64,000 nucleotides of DNA from Allobosea sp. BK604 (lineage in GTDB: Bacteria > Pseudomonadota > Alphaproteobacteria > Rhizobiales > Beijerinckiaceae): NCBI RefSeq assembly GCF_004341515.1, contig NZ_SLZF01000006.1, positions 372,001 to 436,000 of the forward strand, in the 5' to 3' direction. Every line of letters begins with the position of its first letter. Position 1 is the stretch's first letter. Shown here in pieces: positions 49,581-57,536 of the stretch. The notes beneath the pieces were generated by a model, which saw nothing but the letters and a program-made list of their open reading frames with translations, was not told the DNA's origin and ran no database searches. Position numbers and translations under genes: made by a program.

Positions 49581-50690
49581 ATGCTTGCCGCCCTGCGGAT
49601 CCTCGGGAGGCTGGCCGGCATCTTTGTCCTCGCGCTCGGCGCTGGCGCCGTGCAGGCGCAGGAACCGCTGAAGCAGGAAGACACCTTCCTGCGCATCAAG
49701 ATCGACCAGCGCGACGTCCGGCTCGAAGCGCTCATCGTCAGGCCCGAGACGGCGCAGGGACGCCTGCCGCTGGCGCTGATCACCCATGGCAAGTCGTCGA
49801 GCAGCATCAGCATGGGCGACCTGCGCGCCTCGTCCTATGCCACCGTGGCGCGGGACTTCGCCCGGCGCGGCTGGCTCGCGGCCGTGGTGATGCGCCGCGG
49901 CTTCGGCCAGTCCGACGGGCCCTACCCGTCCTCGACCTCCTGCGCCAATCTCGACCTTGCCCCGGTCTTCGGCTCGGATGCGATCGAACTGGAAGGGGCG
50001 TTGCAGGCCCTGCAGAAGCGGGACGACGTCGATCCGACCCGCGCCATCGCCGTCGGCGAATCGGCTGGCGGCGCCGCCGTGCTGGCGCTCGCCCGCAGGA
50101 AGCCGGCCGGCCTGCGCGGCGTGATCAATGTCGCAGGCGGCCTGAATATCGACAATTGCGTCGACAAGAGCCGCGACGCGCTGGTCGGCACGGTGAAGAG
50201 CCTGCAGCAGCCGGGCGCCGCGCCGCAGCTCTGGATCTACGCCAAGAACGACGAGCTGTTCCCGCCCGCCCTGGTCGACCGCATGCGCGGCGCAGCGCTC
50301 GATGCCGGGGGCAATGTCCGCTTCGTCGAGCTGCCGGAGATCAAGCCGCGCGGCCATCTCATCTTCCGCCATGGCCAGGCGCGCCTGACCTGGCTGCAGG
50401 AGGTCGATTCCTCGCTGCGCGCCTGGCAATTGCCGACCTGGTCGCCGGCGCGCGCCAGGCAGCATTTCGCCAAGCTCGGCCTCACCTCGCGTTCCGATAC
50501 GTTCGAGCGCTATTTCGCCGCGCCGGGCGAAAAGGCGATGGCGCTGAGTCGGCAGCGCAAGCATTTCCGCTATATTTTCGGCGCGCTGACGCTCGACTCT
50601 GCCAAGGAAGGCGCCCTGCGCGAATGCGCCAAGGCCGCCCAGGACTGCGTCGTCGCCTTCGAAAACGACCAGATCGTGCTGCGCGACTGA
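49581..50690 (+). CDS. Secreted alpha/beta hydrolase (dienelactone hydrolase/prolyl peptidase-like)
   Basis: A 369-aa exported protein with signal peptide GIFVLALGAGAVQAQ. The hydrolase fold shows ALITHGKSSSS (oxyanion hole), VVMRRGFGQSDGPYPSS and nucleophile elbow VGESAGGAAVLALAR. IYAKNDELFPP carries the Asp, and GHLIFRHGQARL supplies a His. The C-terminal 90 residues, with a Cys pair (RECAKAAQDC), are an extension not seen in simple dienelactone hydrolases. GGGGAG precedes the ATG. Substrate unknown. Confidence 0.8.
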   Translation: MLAALRILGRLAGIFVLALGAGAVQAQEPLKQEDTFLRIKIDQRDVRLEALIVRPETAQGRLPLALITHGKSSSSISMGDLRASSYATVARDFARRGWLAAVVMRRGFGQSDGPYPSSTSCANLDLAPVFGSDAIELEGALQALQKRDDVDPTRAIAVGESAGGAAVLALARRKPAGLRGVINVAGGLNIDNCVDKSRDALVGTVKSLQQPGAAPQLWIYAKNDELFPPALVDRMRGAALDAGGNVRFVELPEIKPRGHLIFRHGQARLTWLQEVDSSLRAWQLPTWSPARARQHFAKLGLTSRSDTFERYFAAPGEKAMALSRQRKHFRYIFGALTLDSAKEGALRECAKAAQDCVVAFENDQIVLRD

Positions 50691-50855
50691 CGCCTGGCCG
50701 AGAAAATCGCGACGCCGGGCGCGCCTGGCTCGCCCGGCCGTATCGCGGCGTTATCCCCAACCAGCATTCTGCCTTGGCAGATGGCGCCATGCGCGCTCTA
50801 CTCTCCGCGTCATGCCTGAAACGGGCAGCAGCATCTGCCGAAGGGGAGTTTCGTC

Positions 50856-52457
50856 ATGCTCGCGATCACGCGCCGCGCCGCGCCTCTGGCGCTTGCCGCC
50901 CTGCTCGCCCTCTCGACGGCGTCCGCAGCCTTCGCCGAGATCGTGTTCAACCGCGGCAATGATTCGGATCCGGAGACGCTCGATCCGCACAAGACCTCGA
51001 CCGTCTCCGAGGCGCATCTCCTGCGCGATCTGTGCGAAGGCCTCGTCATCCACGACATGAAGGGCGAGGTCGTCCCGGGCGTCGCCGAAAGCTGGACGAT
51101 GAGCCCGGACGGCAAGACCTATACGTTCAAGCTGCGCGCCAATGCCAAATGGTCGAATGGCGACCCGGTCACCGCCTCGGATTTCGTGTTCTCGCTCAGG
51201 CGGATGATCAATCCGGAGACCGGCGCGAAATACGCCAATATCCTCTACCCGATCCTCAACGCCGAGAAGATCAACAAGGCGGCCGACAACAAGCGGCTGG
51301 AGGACCTCGGCGTCGCCGCGCCCGACGAGCGCACCGTCGAGATCAAGCTGGAGCGGCCGACCCCCTATTTCCTGGAATTGCTGACGCACCAGACCGGCCT
51401 GCCCGTGCATCCAGCCTCGGTGCAGAAATTCGGCAGCGACTTCGTCAAGCCGGAGAACTGGGTCTCGAACGGCGCCTATGTGCTCAGGGAGTTCGTGCCC
51501 AACTCGCATATCAAGCTGACCAGGAACCCGGCCTTCCACGACGCGGCGAACGTCAAGATCGACACGGTGATCTACTATCCCTCGCCGGATCTTGCCGCCG
51601 CGGCGCGCCGCTTCCAGGCCGGCGAGCTGCACATGACCACCGACATCCCGGCCGACCAGATCAAGCAGCTGCGCGAGAAGCTCGGCGACCAGGTCAAGGT
51701 CGCGCCCTATCTCGGCACCTATTTCCTGATCATCAACACCGCCAAGAAGCCCTTCGACGATATTCGCGTGCGCCAGGCGCTCTCGATGGTGATCGACCGC
51801 GAATTCATCGCCGACGAGATCTGGGGCGGCACGATGCTGCCGGCCTATGGCGTGATCCCGCCCAATATCGGCAATTACGGCATGGCGGCGGAAGCCGATT
51901 TCAAGAACGCCTCGCCGCTGGAGCGCGAGGACAAGGCGAAGCAGCTCCTCGCCGAGGCCGGCTTCGGCCCGGGCATGCCGCTCAAGGTCCAGCTCCGGTA
52001 CAACACCACCGACAATAACCGCCGCACCGTGATCGCCATCGCCGAGCAGTGGAAGGCGCTCGGGGTCGAGACCAGCTTCATCAACACCGACGGCAAGACC
52101 CATTTCGCCTTCCTGCGCGACGGCGGCGATTTCGACATCGCCCGCTATGGCTGGATCGGCGACTATTCCGACCCGCAGAACTTCCTCTTCCTGTTCCTGA
52201 GCGACAATTCCGGCTTCAATTCCGGCAAGTACAACAACCCGCAATTCGACGCGCTGCTGAAGCAGGGCGCCGAGGAGACCGACCTCGCCAAGCGCGCCAC
52301 GATCCTGCGCGAGGCCGACAGCATCCTGGCCCGCGAGGTGCCGTGGATCCCGATCCTGTACTATTCCTCGAAGAACCTGGTCTCGCCGAAGCTGGTCGGC
52401 TTCCAGCAGAACCTGCGCGGGGCGATCCCGACGCGGTTCCTCAGCCTGAAGCCATGA
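50856..52457 (+). CDS. oppA: Oligopeptide-binding periplasmic protein (OppA-like)
   Basis: Secreted SBP family 5 protein, 533 aa. Signal peptide APLALAALLALSTASAAFAE, mature NRGNDSDPETLDPHKTSTVSEAHLLRDLCEGL, and the family segments VPGVAESWTMSPDGKTYTFKLR and FDDIRVRQALSMVIDREF. GGGGAG is 7 nt before the ATG. It is first of four genes forming a complete peptide importer with OppB, OppC and a fused ATPase. Confidence 0.92.
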   Translation: MLAITRRAAPLALAALLALSTASAAFAEIVFNRGNDSDPETLDPHKTSTVSEAHLLRDLCEGLVIHDMKGEVVPGVAESWTMSPDGKTYTFKLRANAKWSNGDPVTASDFVFSLRRMINPETGAKYANILYPILNAEKINKAADNKRLEDLGVAAPDERTVEIKLERPTPYFLELLTHQTGLPVHPASVQKFGSDFVKPENWVSNGAYVLREFVPNSHIKLTRNPAFHDAANVKIDTVIYYPSPDLAAAARRFQAGELHMTTDIPADQIKQLREKLGDQVKVAPYLGTYFLIINTAKKPFDDIRVRQALSMVIDREFIADEIWGGTMLPAYGVIPPNIGNYGMAAEADFKNASPLEREDKAKQLLAEAGFGPGMPLKVQLRYNTTDNNRRTVIAIAEQWKALGVETSFINTDGKTHFAFLRDGGDFDIARYGWIGDYSDPQNFLFLFLSDNSGFNSGKYNNPQFDALLKQGAEETDLAKRATILREADSILAREVPWIPILYYSSKNLVSPKLVGFQQNLRGAIPTRFLSLKP

Positions 52458-52507
52458 CGAGAGCCCGCCATGGCCGGGCCTGACCCGGTCATGACGAGCC
52501 AGCCCCT

Positions 52508-53428
52508 ATGCTGCCCTTCATCCTACGCCGCCTCTTCACCGCCATCCCGACGCTGCTCGTGGTGGTGACGCTGTCCTTCTTCCTGATGCGGGTGGCGCCC
52601 GGCGGGCCGTTCGATCTCGAACAGCCGCTCGAGGCCAAGGTGATGGCGAATCTGCGCCGCATCTACCAGCTCGACCAGCCGCTCCACGCGCAATACCTGA
52701 CCTATCTCGGCGCCTTGCTCCGCGGCGATTTCGGCCCGTCCTTCTATTTTCGGGATTTCTCGATTGCGGAGCTGTTCCGGCAGGGCCTGCCGGTCTCGAT
52801 GCGGCTCGGCGCCTCGGCGCTGCTGCTCGCGCTCGCCATCGGCGGCCCGCTCGGCGTGCTCGCCGCCTTCCGCCAGAACCATGGCGCCGACTATGCCGTG
52901 ATGGGCTTCGCGACGGCTGGCATCACCATCCCCAATTTCGTCGTCGCGCCGGTGCTGCAGATCGTCTTCGGCCTGACGCTGGCCTGGCTGCCGATCGCCG
53001 GCTGGAACGGCGGGGCGCTGCGCAACAGCATCCTGCCGGTGGTGACGCTGGCCCTGCCGCAGATCGCGGTGATCGCGCGGATGACGCGGGCCTCGATGAT
53101 CGAGACGCTGCGCGCCAACCATATCCGCACCTTGCGGGCGCAGGGCCTCTCGGGAACGACGATCGCGCTGCATGCGCTGCGCGGCGCGGCCCTGCCGGTC
53201 GTCTCCTATCTCGGGCCGGCGGCGGCGGCGCTGCTCACCGGCTCGGTCGTGGTCGAGAACATCTTCGCGATCCCCGGAATCGGCCGCTATTTCGTCGAGG
53301 GCGCGCTCAACCGCGACTATACGCTGGTGATGGGCACGGTCGTCGTGGTCGCGGTCTTCGTGCTGGTCTTTAACCTCGTCGTCGACCTGCTCTATGCGCT
53401 GCTCGATCCGCGCGTCAGGTTGGACTGA
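52508..53428 (+). CDS. oppB: Oligopeptide ABC permease (OppB-like)
   Basis: A 306-aa permease starting MLPFILRRLFTAIPTLLVVVTLSFFLMRVAPGGPF, typical of OppB. It carries the extracytoplasmic GDFGPSFYFRDFS loop, the EAA loop RANHIRTLRAQGLSGTTIALHALRGA and the end ALLDPRVRLD. It follows OppA by 50 nt, with a short palindrome (ATGGCCGGG/CCCGGTCAT at 52470-52492) in between that may dampen expression after the binding protein. Confidence 0.93.
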   Translation: MLPFILRRLFTAIPTLLVVVTLSFFLMRVAPGGPFDLEQPLEAKVMANLRRIYQLDQPLHAQYLTYLGALLRGDFGPSFYFRDFSIAELFRQGLPVSMRLGASALLLALAIGGPLGVLAAFRQNHGADYAVMGFATAGITIPNFVVAPVLQIVFGLTLAWLPIAGWNGGALRNSILPVVTLALPQIAVIARMTRASMIETLRANHIRTLRAQGLSGTTIALHALRGAALPVVSYLGPAAAALLTGSVVVENIFAIPGIGRYFVEGALNRDYTLVMGTVVVVAVFVLVFNLVVDLLYALLDPRVRLD

Positions 53429-53432
53429 AACG

Positions 53433-54554
53433 ATGAGCGACCAGGCCCTCGCCGCCCCGCCCGTCGCCGGCCGCTCGCTCTGGCAGGATGCGGGCTCGCG
53501 CCTGCGGCGCAACCGCGCCGCGATGGCGAGCCTGATCGCGCTCGGCCTGATCGCCCTCGCCTGCCTGATCGGCCCCTGGCTGACCGGGCATGCCTATGAC
53601 CGCGTCTATCCGGATTATGTCCGGGCGCCGGCCAGCCTGGAGAGCCACCCGCGGGCCGAGGCGATCCCCGCCGCGGTGCAGCGCGTCGCGGCGCGCATCC
53701 GGGCGACGCCAGGCGACATCGCGGCGGAAGGCGACTCGGTGCGGCTGACGCTGACGTCGCAGCGCCCGATCGACCAGCGCCTCCTGGTCTATTTCGACCG
53801 CTCCGACCAGTTCGGCACAGCCCGGGTCGTCTCCAGCGCCGACGATGGCCGCAGGCTCGTCCTGGAGGTCCCGGTCGAGCACCAGCGCTTCCTGTTCGGC
53901 ACCGACGGCAATGGCCGCGACCTCCTGACCCGCACCCTGATCGCCGGCCGGATCTCGCTCGCCATCGGCCTGCTCGCCACCGGCGTCGCCCTTGTCATCG
54001 GCGTCGTCTACGGCGCGGCCGCCGGCTATCTCGGCGGGCGCATCGACATGCTGATGATGCGCATCGTCGACGTGCTCTACGCGCTGCCCTTCATCTTCTT
54101 CGTCATCCTGCTCGTGGTGTTCTTCGGCCGGAACTTCATCCTGATGTTCCTGGCGGTCGGCGCGATCGAATGGCTCGACATGGCCAGGATCGTCCGCGGC
54201 CAGACGCTCTCGATCAAGCGGCAGGATTATGTGCTGGCGGCGGAGGCACTGGGCGTTCCGACCGGCGACATCCTGAGGCGCCACATCATTCCGAACACGC
54301 TCGGACCGGTCATCGTCTTCGTCACGCTGCTGGTGCCGAAGGTGATCCTGCTCGAGAGCTTCCTCTCCTTCCTCGGCCTCGGCGTGCAGGAACCGATGAC
54401 GAGCTGGGGCGTGTTGATCTCGGATGGCGCGCGCGCCATCGAAGGCGCGCCCTGGATGCTGGCTTTTCCCGCCGCCTTCCTCGTCACGACCCTGTTCGCG
54501 CTGAACTTCCTCGGCGACGGCCTGCGCGATGCGCTCGATCCCCGGGATCGCTGA
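53433..54554 (+). CDS. oppC: Oligopeptide ABC permease (OppC-like) with enlarged periplasmic loop
   Basis: A 373-aa permease, about 80 residues longer than usual. After helix one (about 32-50) a periplasmic stretch of about 105 residues follows (normal is about 25), containing a beta-rich segment (SVRLTLTSQRPIDQRLLVYFDRSD..). Only then comes the conserved GTDGNGRDLLTRTL at 156-169. The EAA loop RQDYVLAAEALGVPTGDILRRHIIPNT is normal. The ATG at 53433 follows the OppB stop by 4 nt. The extra loop may contact the binding protein. Confidence 0.9.
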   Translation: MSDQALAAPPVAGRSLWQDAGSRLRRNRAAMASLIALGLIALACLIGPWLTGHAYDRVYPDYVRAPASLESHPRAEAIPAAVQRVAARIRATPGDIAAEGDSVRLTLTSQRPIDQRLLVYFDRSDQFGTARVVSSADDGRRLVLEVPVEHQRFLFGTDGNGRDLLTRTLIAGRISLAIGLLATGVALVIGVVYGAAAGYLGGRIDMLMMRIVDVLYALPFIFFVILLVVFFGRNFILMFLAVGAIEWLDMARIVRGQTLSIKRQDYVLAAEALGVPTGDILRRHIIPNTLGPVIVFVTLLVPKVILLESFLSFLGLGVQEPMTSWGVLISDGARAIEGAPWMLAFPAAFLVTTLFALNFLGDGLRDALDPRDR

Positions 54555-56190
54555 GGTGGCCGGGCCGATCCTCGCCATTCGCGACCTGCGCGTCCGCTTC
54601 CGCTGCAATGACGGCATGGTCGAGGCCGTGCGCGGCGTCGATCTCGACATCAATCCCGGCGAATTCGTCGCCATCGTCGGCGAATCCGGCTCGGGCAAGA
54701 GCCAGAGCGTCATGGCGGCGATGGGCCTACTCGCCGCCAATGGCGAATCCTCCGGTTCGGTGCGCTATCGCGGCACCGAACTGCTCGGGCTGAAGCCGGC
54801 CGCGCTCAACGCCTATCGCGGCAGCAAGCTCGCGATGATCTTCCAGGAGCCGATGACCTCGCTCGATCCGCTGTTCCGGATCGGCACCCAGATCGCGGCG
54901 CCCCTGCGCAAGCACCAGGGCCTGTCGCGGCAGGCGGCCCGCGCCCGGGCGCTCGAACTGCTCAGGCTCGTCCAGATCCCGCGGCCGGAAGCCCGGCTCG
55001 ACGCCTATCCGCACGAGCTTTCAGGCGGGCAGCGCCAGCGCGTGATGATCGCGATGGCGCTCGCCAACGACCCGGACATCCTGATCGCCGACGAGCCGAC
55101 CACGGCGCTCGACGTCACGGTCGAGGCCGACATCCTCAACCTGATCGCCGATCTCAGGCAGCGACTTGGCATGGCCGTGATCCTGATCAGCCATGATCTC
55201 GGCCTGGTGCGCCGCTATGCCGAGCGCGTCCATGTGATGAAGGATGGCGAGATCGTCGAAAGCGGCAGCACCGAAGCCGTCTTCGCCGCGCCCCAGCATC
55301 CCTATACGCAACAGCTCGTCGCCGCCGAGCCCGCCGGCCGCAAGGCTCCGGTGCCGCCCTACGCGCCGGTCCTGCTCGATGCGAAGAACATCCGCGTCTC
55401 CTTCGACCTGTCGCGCGGCGTCTTCCGGCGCCAGCATTTCCTGCTGCACGCGGTCGACGGCGTCGATCTCACGCTCCGGCGCGGCCAGACCATCGGCATC
55501 GTCGGCGAATCCGGCTCCGGCAAATCGACGCTCGGCCGGGCCCTGCTCAAGCTGATGCCGGCCTCGGGGATGATCCGCTTCGAGGACCGGCAGCTCATGC
55601 CGCTCGACCGCGCCGCGATGCGGCCGCTGCGGCGCAGCCTCCAGGCCGTGTTCCAGGACCCCTATGGCTCGCTCTCGCCGCGCCTGACGGTCGGCGAGAT
55701 CGTCAGCGAGGGCCTGCTCGTCCACGCGCCGCAGCTGAACCGGGCCGAGCGCGACCGGCGCGCGGCGGAAGCGCTGGAGGAGGTCTCGCTCGATCCCGCC
55801 CTGCGCAACCGCTACCCGCACGAATTCTCCGGCGGCCAGCGCCAGCGCATCGCGATTGCGCGCGCCATGATCCTGAATCCGGCCCTGGTCGTGCTGGACG
55901 AGCCGACCTCGGCGCTCGACCGCACGGTGCAGAAAAGCATCGTCGCCTTGCTCAAGGACATGCAGGCGCGGCACGAGCTCTCCTATCTTTTCATCAGCCA
56001 TGATCTCGCCGTGGTCCGCGCCATGGCCGACACGCTGATGGTGATGAAGGATGGCCGGGTGGTCGAGAGCGGACCGACCGAGGCGATTTTCGCGGCGCCG
56101 AGGGAGGCCTATACGCGCCGGCTGCTCGCGGCCTCGCAGAAGGAGGCGCGGGAGCCCTCTCCTGCGGGGACGGGGTTGGGCGAGATGTAG
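54529..56190 (+). CDS. Fused OppD-OppF dual ABC ATPase
   Basis: A 553-aa protein with two complete ABC modules joined head to tail. Module 1: Walker A GESGSGKS, signature LSGGQRQRVMIAMALA, Walker B ILIADEPTTALDVT. Module 2: Walker A GESGSGKST near 325, signature FSGGQRQRIAIARAMI, Walker B LVVLDEPTSALDRT. Each has the oligopeptide-type extension (PYTQQLVAAEP, AYTRRLLAAS). This gives a covalently linked heterodimer serving OppBC. An in-frame GTG at 54556, directly after the OppC stop, is an alternative start; the listed ATG overlaps OppC by 26 nt. It could also energise the ATPase-less permeases at 13145-14952. Confidence 0.93.
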   Translation: MRSIPGIAEVAGPILAIRDLRVRFRCNDGMVEAVRGVDLDINPGEFVAIVGESGSGKSQSVMAAMGLLAANGESSGSVRYRGTELLGLKPAALNAYRGSKLAMIFQEPMTSLDPLFRIGTQIAAPLRKHQGLSRQAARARALELLRLVQIPRPEARLDAYPHELSGGQRQRVMIAMALANDPDILIADEPTTALDVTVEADILNLIADLRQRLGMAVILISHDLGLVRRYAERVHVMKDGEIVESGSTEAVFAAPQHPYTQQLVAAEPAGRKAPVPPYAPVLLDAKNIRVSFDLSRGVFRRQHFLLHAVDGVDLTLRRGQTIGIVGESGSGKSTLGRALLKLMPASGMIRFEDRQLMPLDRAAMRPLRRSLQAVFQDPYGSLSPRLTVGEIVSEGLLVHAPQLNRAERDRRAAEALEEVSLDPALRNRYPHEFSGGQRQRIAIARAMILNPALVVLDEPTSALDRTVQKSIVALLKDMQARHELSYLFISHDLAVVRAMADTLMVMKDGRVVESGPTEAIFAAPREAYTRRLLAASQKEAREPSPAGTGLGEM

Positions 56191-56223
56191 GCCGTTCGAC
56201 GCGGCGCCCGGAACTCACCGCGT

Positions 56224-56298
56224 AATCGCGAGCGCAGCGAAGCAAATCCAGGAGCCGTAGAGCTCTACGAGCCTGGATTGCTTCGCTGCGCTCGCAAT
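56224..56298. repeat. Long near-perfect inverted repeat
   Basis: Arms CGAGCGCAGCGAAGCAA(A)TCCAGG and CCTGGATTGCTTCGCTGCGCTCG flank AGCCGTAGAGCTCTACGAG, which is itself palindromic. One extra A in the left arm is the only asymmetry of note. Shares vocabulary with the repeat at 34229-34344. It may act as a terminator or attenuating hairpin between the oligopeptide operon and the aminotransferase gene. Confidence 0.85.
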
Positions 56299-56447
56299 GA
56301 CGGAGTGGGCCTTTCGCCTCACTGGTCCGGCGGCCGCCAACGCTGGCCTCTCCCTCCGAAAGAGGGTTCCCCGCGCCAACGTTGGTTCCGCATTAAGCCG
56401 GCATGCTCTAGGAAGGACGTCCTCACCTTCACCAAGAGACCGCACCG

Positions 56448-57305
56448 ATGAGCCGCACCGTCTACGTCAATGGCGCCTATCTCCCCGAGGAAGACGCCAG
56501 GATCTCGATCTTCGACCGCGGCTTCATCTTCGGCGACGGCATCTACGAGGTCTCGGCCGTGATCGGCGGCAAGCTCGTCGATTGCGAGGCGCATCTCGCC
56601 CGGCTCGAGCGCTCATGCGGCGAGATCAGGCTCGCGCTGCCCTGGTCCAAGGCCGAGCTCGTCGCGATCCATGAGGAGCTGATCAAGCGCAACAATCTCG
56701 ACGAGGGCGGCATCTACCTGCAGGTCTCGCGCGGCGCGGCCGATCGCGACTTCGCCTTCCCGACTGACGCGACGCCGACGCTGGTGATGTTCACGCAGGC
56801 CCGCAACATGAGCGGCGCAGCGGCGGCGAAGACCGGCATCAAGGTCGTCTCCTGCGAGGATATTCGCTGGACAAGGCGCGACATCAAGAGCGTCAACCTG
56901 CTCGCGCCGGTGCTGGCCAAGCAGTTCGCGGCCGAGAGCGGCGCGCAGGAGGCCTGGATGGTGGAGGACGGCGTCGTCACCGAAGGCGCCTCCTCGACGG
57001 CCTGGATCGTCAAGGGCAAGACCCTGGTCTCGCGCCCGCTCTCGAACAAGGTGCTGCCGGGAATCACCCGCAAGGCCGTGCTCGCCTATCTCGGCGAGAC
57101 CGATTTCAAATTCGAGGAGCGGACCTTCACGCTGGACGAGGCGCTCGATGCCGAGGAGTGCTTCATCACCTCCGCGACCAGCCTGGTGATGCCGGTGGTG
57201 CAGATCGACGGCCACACCATCCATAACGGCGCGCCGGGGCCGACGGCGATCAGGCTGCGCGAGATCTATCTCGACTTCGCCAAAAAGGGCGGCGCGCTGG
57301 GCTGA
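56448..57305 (+). CDS. dat: D-amino-acid aminotransferase (class IV PLP)
   Basis: A 285-aa fold-type IV aminotransferase, usual Dat length. Motifs are YVNGAYLPEEDARISIFDRGFIFGDGIYEV at the N-terminus, the PLP Lys in WTRRDIKSVNLL, and EGASSTAWIVKG followed by LPGITRKAVL for phosphate binding. It transaminates D-alanine/D-glutamate and related D-amino acids; branched-chain or aminodeoxychorismate activity cannot be excluded from motifs alone. Monocistronic, flanked by palindromic repeats on both sides. Confidence 0.88.
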   Translation: MSRTVYVNGAYLPEEDARISIFDRGFIFGDGIYEVSAVIGGKLVDCEAHLARLERSCGEIRLALPWSKAELVAIHEELIKRNNLDEGGIYLQVSRGAADRDFAFPTDATPTLVMFTQARNMSGAAAAKTGIKVVSCEDIRWTRRDIKSVNLLAPVLAKQFAAESGAQEAWMVEDGVVTEGASSTAWIVKGKTLVSRPLSNKVLPGITRKAVLAYLGETDFKFEERTFTLDEALDAEECFITSATSLVMPVVQIDGHTIHNGAPGPTAIRLREIYLDFAKKGGALG

Positions 57306-57334
57306 CCCTGCTGCCGTTGCGGACCCGCGGCGTC

Positions 57335-57419
57335 ATGCTCGCCCTTGTGGCGAGCATCCACGTCTCGAACACCGCCCTCGGCAAGGGAAGACGTGGATGG
57401 TCGGGACAAGCCCGACCAT
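57335..57419. repeat. Three-stem mosaic palindrome
   Basis: Stem 1 ATGCTCGCC/GGCGAGCAT with loop CTTGT; stem 2 CCACGTCT (57358-57365)/AGACGTGG (57389-57396); stem 3 ATGGTCGGG/CCCGACCAT with loop ACAAG. All stems are perfect 8-9 bp and are arranged back to back. A family A copy begins 12 bp further on. Confidence 0.85.
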
Positions 57420-57430
57420 GATGGATGACG

Positions 57431-57536
57431 CTAGAGCATTCGCGCGTTTCTCTGAAACACGAAAATGCTCTATCCCTTTGTTTCGACGCATTTTCTTCAC
57501 GCGAACCGGTATCCACGTCGCTCGAGAATGCTCTAA
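57431..57536 (+). repeat. Family A 106-bp palindromic element, copy 7
   Basis: CTAGAGCATTCGCGCG ... CGAGAATGCTCTAA. Several substitutions from the consensus, but the length stays 106 bp. Its right end supplies the TAG stop (57535-57533) of guaD on the minus strand. Confidence 0.9.

Noticed and set aside
4109..57536. CRISPR array interpretation of the repeated elements
   Set aside because: Copies are dispersed by kilobases, 106 bp long and palindromic, with no regular spacers and no cas genes.
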